From: Lithospermum erythrorhizon
Lineage: Eukaryota > Streptophyta > Magnoliopsida > Boraginales > Boraginaceae
Assembly: GCA_019722365.1 (NCBI GenBank)
Contig: JADFUC010000681.1
Coordinates: forward strand, 1 to 64,000
Reading direction: 5' to 3'
DNA: 64,000 bases
Below the pieces are notes generated by a model. That model worked only from the letters and a program-made list of their open reading frames with translations. It had not been told where the DNA came from and ran no database searches. The translations under genes and the position numbers were made by a program. The stretch's first letter is position 1. Each line of letters begins with the position of its first letter. Below, one piece after another: positions 13,856 through 23,987 of this stretch.

Positions 13856-16189
13856 CGAACGACCCGCCTAAAATGGCCTGAGGCGAGAGTCACAAAACCG
13901 AACACCAGAAGCCACCAAACCGGTGGACGACTCGCCTTTAAAACACGCCTGCTTCATCCAAAATGTGATCGCTACCATAAGTTTCCCAAATCAAAATGCT
14001 TTTAAAATTTATAATCCATCACCGGAGCATCGAAACGACTAACCCATACATATATACACAACATATCTCAAAAGAAAGTAACGCCGGCAAGTGTTACAAA
14101 AGACGATACATAACGATCCGAATACAAATGACAAATACCGACAAGGCTAAAGTTTCAAAAGGAAATACAACAATCAAAACTGTTGACAACACATCAAAAT
14201 CGACCGCGGTGATCCTCTCGCGAACCCGACGCTCATCACCTACCCACTGAACAAAAAAAACTCAAATTTCGCTCAACCGCCTCGTCAACCCCTAAGACAA
14301 ACGAACGCTTCAATGTAGTGCCGAGCTGTGAAGTCGCAAAGCTTAAAATAAACTTAACACAGTAAGCGAACTCACCATACTGAACGTAGACAAGAATATA
14401 ACGATACCACATGTGAATGAAATATACATGGTCTGTGACTATCTAATCGTGTCACATCAGAATCCCAAAGCAAAGTCTCATACATAATACAATGTAGATA
14501 TCATGTAGGTTTCAAAGAACACACAATTCTGCAGTTATTATCAAGAGACTCAACAACGATTAAACTCTAGTCATCAAACCTCCTATCTCTCATAACCCCA
14601 CCAAGATAACCTCTAATGCGTATACGCTTCAATCCGCCTACCAGTTAGGAACGGACTAATCGAGCACTCACCCCGCATCTATACCGGCAAGATAAGGCCA
14701 AAACCGCACTCCATACACTAAGTACAAGTGCACACCGCTCTTTATACACTAAGTATAAGGCACACCGCACTTATACAATAATACGTATAAGGCAAGTACA
14801 CCCATTTATATTAATTCAAGTATAAGGCACACCGCACTTATACACTAAGTATAAGGCACACCGCACTTCTACGACCAAGTATAAGGCCAATAAAGGTTGC
14901 CATCCCGCAAGCCAGCGAGAGTCACCTAATCCCTCGGTAATCCCAACCTGTAGGTCACCCCCCGATACTCAAAGCCTCAAACTCATGCATAACAATTTAA
15001 ACACAATCACATAACACAACAATTACATGTATATCATTCTCATAATCATAACACAATAACATGTATATCACAAATCAGCGTAAGTACGTAACACCCAGAT
15101 AAGTACTCACCTCTCGCTACCTACTGCAAAACCTTCTCGCTGAAAGACAATCAAGGTAACTCCGCTCTTTCCACGATCAACGCCTAAACAACACCCAGAA
15201 TTATAATCAAGACCTACATTTATACCGGCGTTTCCGGAAGATACATAACCAACTCTGGGAGTAACTATTCTAAACAAATAACCCGATCTGATAAACTATC
15301 GAATTATAATCCCACTCCACACAAACCTGCACCGATTCCCCGCTAAATTCCATCTTATCATTTTCTCATTACAAATCGATTCTATAAGTCATTCTAACTA
15401 ATTAACAAGTCCAATTAATAATCTATAATTCGAAATATCAATTATAACTCAACTGAATTTACACTTTTTCAACATAACACCCTTTTAATCAATTTTAAAT
15501 CACCAATTTAACATCATAACAACTATAATAAGGTCCCAATATAACCTCCTACACATTTAAAAAGCCTATAAAATATCCACAAAAAAGTCAACCGAACCTA
15601 AAAAGTCAACTCCGACCATAACGCCTCAAACGATTCTAAACCACGCATTCATCACTTATATACGCCAAGCAACCCATAAATCCACCAAATTTATTATAAA
15701 ATTCAATTATGGAAAAGTCAACTAAAAGTCAACTATGTCAAAAACCCAAGAAATATCTCAAAGACTAAATTCTTTACCTTAACTCAAGCAGAATGAATTT
15801 TATAACAATATTCTACAACCGATCTCGAGTTCGAAACACAATCGAAGAGAGAAATGGAAAATGAAATTTTTATGGGGAGGATAATTCCTTGGCCAAACAA
15901 AAATGAAGATGACGGTTGTCATGATTTAGAAGGGAAGATAAAGACAAGATATTTTAAAACCCTTTAGCCCTGCCTCTCTGCTTCTACATTCTCCATGATC
16001 AGACCTAAATCTCCACAAACCCGATTTCAAAGATAAAATTCTCCTCGGCAAACACTACTAAATTATAAATGTAATTCGCCAAAAAAATTTCATTTAAATA
16101 ATATTATCATTTAAATTACTTATACTATCCTCGTGTCTCAATCAAATAATCGAAAAATTAATTTTTTTTTTTCAGAATGGGTTATTACA
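13856..16189 (-). mobile_element. Solo gypsy LTR (about 2.3 kb) nested in a forward LTR
   Basis: The right end GGGTTATTACA is the reverse complement of the TGTAATAACCC start of gypsy LTRs. The left end CGAACGACCCGCC is a decayed form of TGTAACGACCC, the reverse of the usual GGGTCGTTACA end. Reverse copies of the paired TTGACTTT motifs (15585-15735) and of the leader with AAGGTAA (15750-15786) confirm the orientation. Both flanks are adjacent parts of one forward LTR, and the five bases next to it (GAGAT, GATAC) each differ once from GAGAC at the uninterrupted site 12610-12614. No interior or primer site is present, so this is a solo LTR. Confidence 0.75.
14711..14888. repeat. Tandem hairpin-forming units inside the nested LTR
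   Basis: Three to four units are present. Two contain GTATAAG, the 10-base loop GCACACCGCA and CTTATAC (14753-14776 and 14820-14843), which form a perfect 7-bp stem. A third (14849-14872) has one mismatch in the right arm, and an older copy precedes them. The unit spacing is uneven. Confidence 0.75.
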
Positions 16190-16480
16190 GATACCTCATC
16201 CGACATTTCTCAAAGTGGAAAGTCGATTCCTCATATGTATTATTTCAAGTGGCGCTTTTATCTCTTAATTATTGCTATTTCGAGCGATTCCTATTTGCTT
16301 ACTATTCATGAGCATGATTCCTCATTTGATTACTTTGACGACTTTTATGTGTCGAGACTGCTTCCCTTAAATGAATACGTATCACACGGGTTATACCGTG
16401 ATTATTTAGGTTTTCAGATGATTTTGTCACGGTTATAAGCTCCATAGTACGTGGTTTTCGCTTTCACGGTTATAAGCTCA
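16190..16480 (+). repeat. Right part of the interrupted gypsy LTR
   Basis: This picks up exactly where 13855 stopped. GATACCTCATCCGA matches GAGACCTCATCTGA at 12610, followed by GGTGATTCCTCATTTG-like phrases (twice, 16210-16330), the TTTTATGTGTCG block and CACGGTTATAAGCTCA (also at 12728). Similarity to the complete copy ends near 16480, so this LTR lost its 3' part. Confidence 0.65.
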
Positions 16481-18814
16481 TGTATCAGGTGTCCGATTTT
16501 GGACCCGCTTCTATTGATTTAGGTTTCTTGTATGTTACGGGTCTGGCTGGTAGCTCTGCAGTTTCCTATCCTCGTTACTATTCTATTCCTTAACAATTAA
16601 TATTAAATAATAAGTATTGTAAAATAATAGTTATTTAATTTACACTTTAATAAAAATTCAATTATAGATTATATGTTATTAAGAAACTCCAATTTCTAAT
16701 TATTAAATCTAATCAAATTAGAATTAATTAATTAATAATTTTTAGTTTAATTGAATATCAAATATCAATTAAAACAACTTCTAATCAAATTAGAACTATT
16801 AAAAGTAGTTAAATTAAATGAATTAAACTAATTTTTAACTTGAAATTAATTTAAAATAATTTTAATTGATATCAAAATAATAATTTGAGCAAAATAGCTC
16901 TTAACAAATTAAAACCCAAATCATAAGCCAACAGCTCAAAAAGTGTCACTGCACGCAACAAACAAACGCCCCCAAATACTGTGCCCAAAGCAAGCAAAGG
17001 TCAGGGAGCCAACGTCTGCACGCTCCAAAACGGCCTGGACGAACGGCACTGCATTCCACTCAAAACTCCAACCCGATGCCCACGCTTATGACAAAAGACC
17101 GATGTCACCGACGACAAGCCCGCGCGAAATTTGTCGCTGACGCGGTGTACACGCCAACACGCGTAGACACGCCATGCCGCCGCTGCATTACTGGGACGCC
17201 GGCAGCCGGACAACAGCCGACACGTTGTCCACGTACAATACATGACGTCAATACTGGACAGTAATCCATCAATTTTTATCCATTCAAAAACGAAACTGAT
17301 ATAAATTTTTTGCTCAAAAAATTCATAAAAATTCTGAAAAATATCTCTGATTTAACTACAATGATTATTTTAGAAAATAATTAACAATTAACCATATTTA
17401 ACTATTTAGTTAACATGCTTCTACAATCTAAATTAAAACATTATCTAATTACAATTCTAACACATTAAATTCATATTCAAAAACACATAAATTGATTTCA
17501 TGCATTTAATTATGTAATTATAATTTCGTAGAATCGCTCTTGATGCAACTATTGGGTTTTCGATATTAAAAATCAAAATTATAAATAAAACGAAATCAGG
17601 ATTCTAAGAATAATATAAAAACAATATACAAGCCAGAATTTTCTTCGGGATTGTGATCTAATATATCCGAGGACGCTTATGAACAATCAACGAGATTATC
17701 TCTACAATGTACCACACCAACGTATTTAACTAACCTCCGAAATTTTAATGTAACTCTTTTAAAATATTAACTGGCGAAGAAATCGGGGCAAAAAATTCAA
17801 CAAGAATTTCTACTCACTACCGACCAAGAGGAGAAAGTTATAGAAGCAGGGAATTTCTACCTACTACTCTCGACCAAGATGGCGTTGTTATAGCTCTTTG
17901 ACTTCACCTTGTCTCAGGCGAATGCAAATGAATGAATAATTGAAATCTCAACCTTACCCCTCTTTATAGCAAGGTTTCTGCTCCCAAAATAAAGGAGCCT
18001 TAAGCGATGTGGCAAAATTCCTAGAACCTTTCTCTCCTTATCCCATTTAGTCAATTATGGGGCATTTTTCACAATTGAAATTTCGCCCCAACATTTTCAC
18101 AGCCTACATCAAACCTCAAAAGTTATAATCGTATTTTAATATATAATCCGTACTCAAAAGTAATTAAATCATGATATCTTTCCAATTTTGTCCTTACATG
18201 TGTAGTATATAGTCCCACGCACGCTATCCAAAACTCCTTATTTAATATTGATCTTATTATACTAGTAGTTTTGTCAACTCAATAATGACAACAATAAAAT
18301 AACAAAAAATGTAACATGTGAAGAAAAATGACAAAAAAACGAAGCAAAAATAGTAAGTACCGATAACTTAATAGTCTAGTATCTAATTATAATTTCTATT
18401 AAAAAGGTCTCTGATTCGACTATTAATAAATAAGTATTTCCTACTTCCTTCGCATTGCAAGATTAAAGCGTTTCATGTCCTGCTATGCAAGTTATTAAAT
18501 AAATATGTTTGATGCAACAGTTAGACGAAGTTGTTTAATATGAATTCAAGCCCCACTTTTAGATTACAACTTAATATTTTGTAATTTGTAATTCCTTTCG
18601 TTGAAAAAAAGAATATGTAGGTTCTTGTAGAAACTAAGGAAATGAATTTGGGTTAGTTTTTACAAATGATCTACCCTAATCCTTTCAAATTTAAAACAAG
18701 ATTCAGCAATGAATTCGGCACGGTATAATCAAACGTATGCAAAGTTGCGAACTAAACCAATTACTGGAATTAATATTACATATTGTACTTCCACAATTGA
18801 AAGAAAGTAACAAG
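16481..18814. other. AT-rich DNA with a GC-rich island; possible minus-strand LTR promoter
   Basis: 16560-16930 and 17270-17640 are extremely AT-rich. 16930-17250 is a sharply bounded GC-rich island with open frames on both strands (61-80 codons) that match nothing I know. On the minus strand a CTATAAAGAGG box (about 17957-17967) is followed by a purine/pyrimidine leader, which would suit a copia-type LTR in minus orientation. 18100-18814 is featureless downstream flank of the DnaJ gene. Confidence 0.35.
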
Positions 18815-21800
18815 TCATAGATGTCCCCGACCACCACATCCACAACACATGATATTACCTGTTCCGCCACAACCTGTACCACACCATAAAACAAATAAAT
18901 TTACCCATATTTAACTCTTCAATCATCAAACATACTAGGGTATGATTCAAGTAGAAATAGAGAAATAAATTTTTCTAGGAGTTCAAGCGATAAGACAAGA
19001 CATGATAAAAAGAGGAGAGTAAATGAAGCTTAAGAGGTAGATATAAGTCTGGCCAAGATTCGGCAATTGAGTAAAGTAGTTGAAACATACTAAATGATCT
19101 TAAGGGAATATGAAACATAGAGAAGGCAACATTGCAAGGTAGATTAAGGATAGCAATAAGCTAGCTAGACTAATGCAAGTTATCTGTATCAGCAGAATTT
19201 ATCATAGTGGTGCAATGGTCGATGCTAGAATGAGAAATCACTGGAGTTGTGCATGCTATATAAGGAATAGTTAAGCTTTCAAAGATTTGGAGACAACACT
19301 TCAAGTAAAGTAAACTGTATAGTTCTCAACTTGTGAAATTGATAGTAAGCGAATTATTGCCTGAACCCAAAAAAAGCTCAAACAAGACACATGAGAATGT
19401 ACAACAAATTCAAGTACCGCATGGCCACAAAACTCATGAAAGTAGTTTGTCAAAAATCTGGAAATGAAAATTTCATGTCATGTGATACAGATATTCTCTC
19501 TCTTAACATTCTCAATTCCATGTATTGAGCTATTTGGCAACAAAAAATATGAAGTGAAGACACCTTCACTATTGTTATGATATTATTCAACTGAATCGTT
19601 TCAGGTGATTCTACACTAAATATAGTGTGTTATATGCTTATCATTTCCATAGACGTTCTGCACAAAGCTCAACTTCATCATAAAAGGCTACTACAACACT
19701 TCAAGTTGAGGTCAAGAGTAGCTCTGAAGTCGGGCCAAGTAGAAACTACAAAGCAAAAAATAATTGATAGATCACTAATTAGATACCTCGATTCAAGGAC
19801 ATACCACAATGAATGAGTTGATTTGGTTAGTTAGTTATTTGTTTGTTTCCATTTTTGCTGCCGTCTTATTTACGAAAGTTGCAAGATAAAAAGGGATGAA
19901 TTTGGAACGGTTGACATGACTGATTTGTTTTTTAATAGACTGGAGAGAAACCAGGTCTCTTGAATATCCTGGAATCATTATTTATTATTTCAATAAAAAT
20001 CCTCCCTATTTTTTTTCCTATTAGTTGTCTTTCTGGTTTAGTACGATACACTGCTGTGTTGTATCATTAACCAAGTTCCATCATCATGTACTGATGAAAC
20101 TATGTATAGCCAGAAGGCATTTAAGAAGCTATCAGTCAGCACTTTCAATGATATACCTATCTGATGTTTTTTTCTGATGGAAGAAACAGGTCTTCATACT
20201 ACCTAAGTGATGACTTACCCAACCCCCACATTGGAGGTAAAGATAGAGGACATCCACCATATAAATAACCTAGAAAAAGTCTCCAACTTTGCATATTTTT
20301 CATTAATTGATTTTTTCACAAAACCATCATACTTTTTATTCAGGAAGTGATAGATAAACCAACATAGTTTCACGCAACTGAAAATTTAATGCTATGTATT
20401 TATCATTTACATAGATGGCTGCACCAAACTTTGACTTCAGGATAAGAGACTACCACAATAGTTCAAGTTCAGTTTGAGTGTAGCTCCGAAGTCACGTCAA
20501 GTAGAAAATAGAAAGCACCAGTGAATCCACGATCCATCACCACGCACTGATGGAAGCACGTATATAACCACAAGGTATCTAAGTAGCAATCACTCAACAT
20601 GTTCAATGATATAGCTAAGTAGCTAACTGATGGCTTACTCAACAACCAGATCGGATGAAAACAAAGAGGACATCCACCATATAAATTAACTAGAGAAAGC
20701 CTCCAACTTTGAATCTTTTTAGATAACCATTTCTGAACAAAACCATTTTAACTTCTAGTTTGATAGTGATAGATAAACCATTACAAGTTACGAAATTTTT
20801 ATTACTGTCAATTTATGTCTGGTTAACTAAAATAGTTAATATAAAGTTCCAACAACTCAGAGTTTAGAGCAGCACTAATGTGTCATGTGAAGTCAGCTAT
20901 GTATTAGTGAACTTACATGTCGATAACTATCAGATTATCCAAAAAGAAATAAGAAAATGTGTACCTAGGCACCGGACTTTGACAATGATTCCTTGACTCT
21001 CCATTATAGAGTCGACATACAAGCCTGAACCCGAGCAAGTGGCACAGAGAACAGCCCCTTTTGCTTGACAATCACTACAAATAGGATTTTCTCGAATATT
21101 TTTTTCGGCTAATGTTATTCCAACTGGCTTCTCAATTCTTTCCTCAGGTATAGCCTTATCATAACAAAAGAGAGATTCCAGACTACTTCTTTTCATATGA
21201 GAATCCCGTTTTGCATATGATACTACCTGCAAATAAATTGATAAGCTGTCAAGCATTTCTGCACGCTAGGAGAATAGTTTTTATAAGGTTCTAATTTCTA
21301 ATATTTCAGCAAGGTTACACTTTGGACCCTCAAAAGTAGTCATTTGAAATCAATCTATATCACATTAACAAAATCCATTTGGAAAGAAGGATCAGTTTTG
21401 AATCCTCCCACCAATTTATGTACCCAAACAACTTCCATCCCAAGAAGGATTTTGGAATCCTTCCTTCATCTATATGACAAACTTTGAGAACACTGTTATG
21501 CACAGGCAAGGGATTGCAAGGCAGAAAAGGGGAGATAAGAAGAGGTGATGAGGGAGGAGCAGGAGGAAGCCCAAGATTAAAGCTAAGAAGAATGGAAACA
21601 GAAAAATATTCAAAAGAAGACTCACGAATTTCTCATCGTCTTTCTCAAATGATGTACCTATACATTGATGTTTACAATGAGAATTATACTTTGCTGAAAA
21701 TTAAAGAAACTAGATAATTGAACTTGAAAATTAAATACAAGATGTATTTTCGTTTCCCGCCTAAACACTCATCAAGTTTTCTGATCTTGAGGTGATCATG

Positions 21801-23308
21801 TGTTTCTTGTTTTGGGAAACACTTACCTCATGTTTTCCCAAGTCAGCTCCGGTTAAGTCGTGAGGCGTGACAAACATGTTGGCATATTTTATTATCTTTC
21901 CGTCTTCGTTTTTTTCAAATTTCTTTCTTTCATTTGTTCCACAACCAAAACAACTGTTAAAGCAACCCAAATCTTAAAGTAGCAATGAGTATACCCCACC
22001 ATAATGTATCTCAACTCTCGACTTATCTACTCTATCACCATACTTACCCAACGACATTGCATGAATATCGTATACAATTATATACCTCAATGAAAGATGT
22101 ATTTGATCATCTTGAAATACGAGATCCAGATTGCTCTTCAATCTGTCTAACTGAAGCCTAGCAAATAAGTGAGTTCAAGAGAGCAAACTCATGAAAATGA
22201 ATTTCTCCTATGTTTTCTAAATTTCAGTAGCAAGTTTCCAATTCAAAATCCATGGTACGTTTCATTGACGTAGAAACAATTATAGGCCTAAAAACCACCA
22301 AATTATCAAGCAATATATCCACCTCTTTTCTTTCCAAATTTATTACTGCCTCCTTCACTCCCTTGACCGTTCCATTTTGATTGTAATGTTTTGAGTTTCA
22401 GTTGAGAAATCTATTAGAGGTAAATAGCGCCCCCACCCACCCACACACACACACGCTCTAGAAAACAAAATCTGAGAAATTACCATATTACGAATGAAGT
22501 ATGACAAACGAATTTGTTAATCACTCATCAAACTCATAACGGCATAAGATCAAGATAAGCTGGACATAATGCACAAACATTACGACAACCAAGAGAAAGC
22601 TTACGGGCGCGCAATTAAATCTTACTCCCTCCATTTCAAAAAGTTTGTCTAGTTTTGAATTTTGATTGTTAACGTTTTAAATTTGAACTAAACATGTTAT
22701 AATATGCTATACTACCTCTAATTTAATTTGAGGTTTTCATTTTCACGTGTTGAACTTTGAGTGTTCAATTTTCACGTGTTGAACTTTGAAATTACAAGAA
22801 AATAATACTCTGTATTATGCAAATGCTTTTAAAAACAAATCTAATTAAATCTAATTTATAATTAATCGAACAATGAATAAATAGTAATTGATGGTCAACG
22901 TTGATATGGAAAAACAAAAACAAAAAAAAAACAAAAAAATGAATTAGAGGGAGTACAACATCTGTTGAAAAATATGCATAAAGATAGTATTTCTAATCTA
23001 CTTTAACATTAGCATGATAATTCTAGTTGAAAAGAAAGTTATGTGCATCAAATAAAGCTACAGAGTTTGTCAATTTTGACCATTAAAAAGGAAACTGGAA
23101 AAACTTTTCGGGGCGAAATCGAGAAATAAGAAAAAAGGGAATAAATGAGAGTAGATACCAGTTTTGATGATAAAGGGCGTGAAACGGCGTCGTTTGCATG
23201 ATTTATAAAGTGGTTGAATATTACGATTGAATTGTTACAAGAATGCAAATTTCTGATGGGAAAGATGCGTATTGATAGAGGTGATGATATGCTTAGAGCA
23301 AAATCCAT
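18815..23308 (-). CDS. DnaJ-type zinc-finger protein without J domain (five exons, intact)
   Basis: Five exons on the minus strand fit together in phase: 23308-23159, 22150-22086, 21953-21827, 21226-20965 and 18873-18815, all with GT-AG introns (clear examples: GAG|gtaagt at 21827, tatttgcag at 21227). They give 663 nt, 220 residues plus TGA. The last two exons encode four cysteine repeats, CSDCQAKG, CATCSGSG, CLGCGGTG and CCGCGGRG, which is the complete zinc-binding cysteine-rich domain of DnaJ proteins; there is no J domain or HPD motif. The first 50 residues are rich in Ser, Ile and Arg with few acids, as in plastid transit peptides (inference). Plant proteins of this build, such as BSD2, act as plastid assembly chaperones; I cannot assign a precise client. 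Exon 2 and the exon 1 donor rest on phase and splice signals only and are the least certain parts. No frameshift or stop interrupts the frame, in contrast to everything around it. Confidence 0.85.
19621..20760. repeat. Intronic segmental duplication in the DnaJ gene
   Basis: Within intron 4, 19621-19760 reappears diverged at 20393-20520 (shared phrases include TTCAAGTT.AG, GTAGCTC.GAAGTC and CAAGTAGAAA), and 20078-20310 reappears at 20533-20730 (shared AGAGGACATCCACCATATAAA, minus its first base, and CCTCCAACTTTG). The order is the same in both copies, so one tandem duplication of roughly 0.4-0.75 kb with later indels explains it. No coding frame. Confidence 0.75.
22625..22953. mobile_element. 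Stowaway-like MITE in intron 1 of the DnaJ gene
   Basis: The element runs from CTCCCTCCATTTC to AGAGGGAG, inverted ends typical of plant Stowaway (Tc1/mariner-derived) elements, and is flanked by TA on both sides (22623-22624, 22954-22955). It is about 329 bp, AT-rich and non-coding. It contains a tandem direct repeat in which CACGTG occurs twice (22744-22749, 22773-22778). It lies between exons 1 and 2 and is presumably removed by splicing. Confidence 0.85.
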
Positions 23309-23473
23309 TATGCTGGATGTTCAATATATTTGGGTTTAGATTAGATGGTGATATTGTAGTATTTGGGGGTAAGAGGTACTGTTTATCTCCGTATAAGCTT
23401 TTTTTCTCTTAGCTTTGGTCTAGCGTTTGGTTTCTTGTTAGCAAACGTTGAGTACAAGGTGTCGCTCACTTGT
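23309..23473 (-). promoter_or_regulatory. Upstream flank of the DnaJ gene
   Basis: Only about 165 bp separate the start codon at 23308 from the next transposable element. An AT-rich AAATATAT lies about 15-25 bp before the ATG, too close to serve as a TATA box for this start. No core promoter element can be assigned, so transcription start and promoter may lie within or beyond the MITE. Confidence 0.3.
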
Positions 23474-23762
23474 TATACACACCACCAAATAATGTTTTTT
23501 TTAGTGAATTTTAGGTCTCATAAGACTTCACACAATGGAGAAAATGCAAATTGTCTAAGGGTACTCACTATGCACAAGCAAAAATATACCCCAAACGACC
23601 ATTTATCCTTAAATCACAGAGCTGTTATACACACACCCCAAACAGAGTTAGTATTTAGGTGAAATATTTGCCCTTATTTGTAGGTGTGGTAAGATTCTGA
23701 AATTATGATCGTGGGTAAAATAGTCGTTTCGGTAATAAAAAGCAACATTTGGTGTGTGTATA
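23474..23762. mobile_element. MITE with TATACACACC termini
   Basis: The left end TATACACACCACCAAAT and the right end ATTTGGTGTGTGTATA are near-perfect inverted repeats extending about 25 bp into A/T runs (TTTTTTT and AAAAA). The element is 289 bp without coding capacity; the 99-codon frame at 23363-23662 crosses its left edge and lacks an ATG, so it is not a gene. A third copy of the terminal word occurs inside near 23622. Terminal TA suggests a mariner-type duplication, though the boundary within TATA is ambiguous. Confidence 0.7.
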
Positions 23763-23987
23763 TTTGATTTTATTTAAAAAAGAATATTTTTAGTAGATAT
23801 TTGAGTACTCAATTATATTTGGTGAGAAAAATTTTATGAGGATTATGGAGATATTTTAGTATTTAATTGGTATTTTATCAAGTAAAATAAATGAACTTTA
23901 AAAGGAAATGTAATTTTAAAATGGGGTTTATATTCTAAAAAATCTTAATAAACATGAGGTTTTGCTTTTGAGTTGAGATAGATATGT
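23763..23987 (+). repeat. Left part of a split gypsy-type 5' LTR
   Basis: This matches 37380-37595 of the LTR at 36551-38986, including AATATTTTTAG, GTACTC, GGGG/GAGGATTATGGA, TATTTTATC..AGTAAAATAA and TTTTGAGTTGAGATAGAT. It stops at TATGT (23983-23987), where a minus-strand element is inserted, and resumes at 33007. The first kilobase of the LTR is missing; the homology begins immediately right of the MITE. Confidence 0.75.

Noticed and set aside
14711..14888. CRISPR-like array (repeats with regular units)
   Set aside because: Units are unequal, spacers are not unique and the context is a plant LTR; it is a tandem hairpin repeat.
17001..17264. Overlapping open frames in the GC island as a small gene
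   Set aside because: Frames are open on both strands because of base composition; no splice context or homology could be seen.
23363..23662. 99-codon plus frame with a hydrophobic start, like a signal peptide
   Set aside because: It has no ATG start, runs across the MITE boundary at 23474 and matches nothing; its hydrophobic stretch comes from T-rich DNA.
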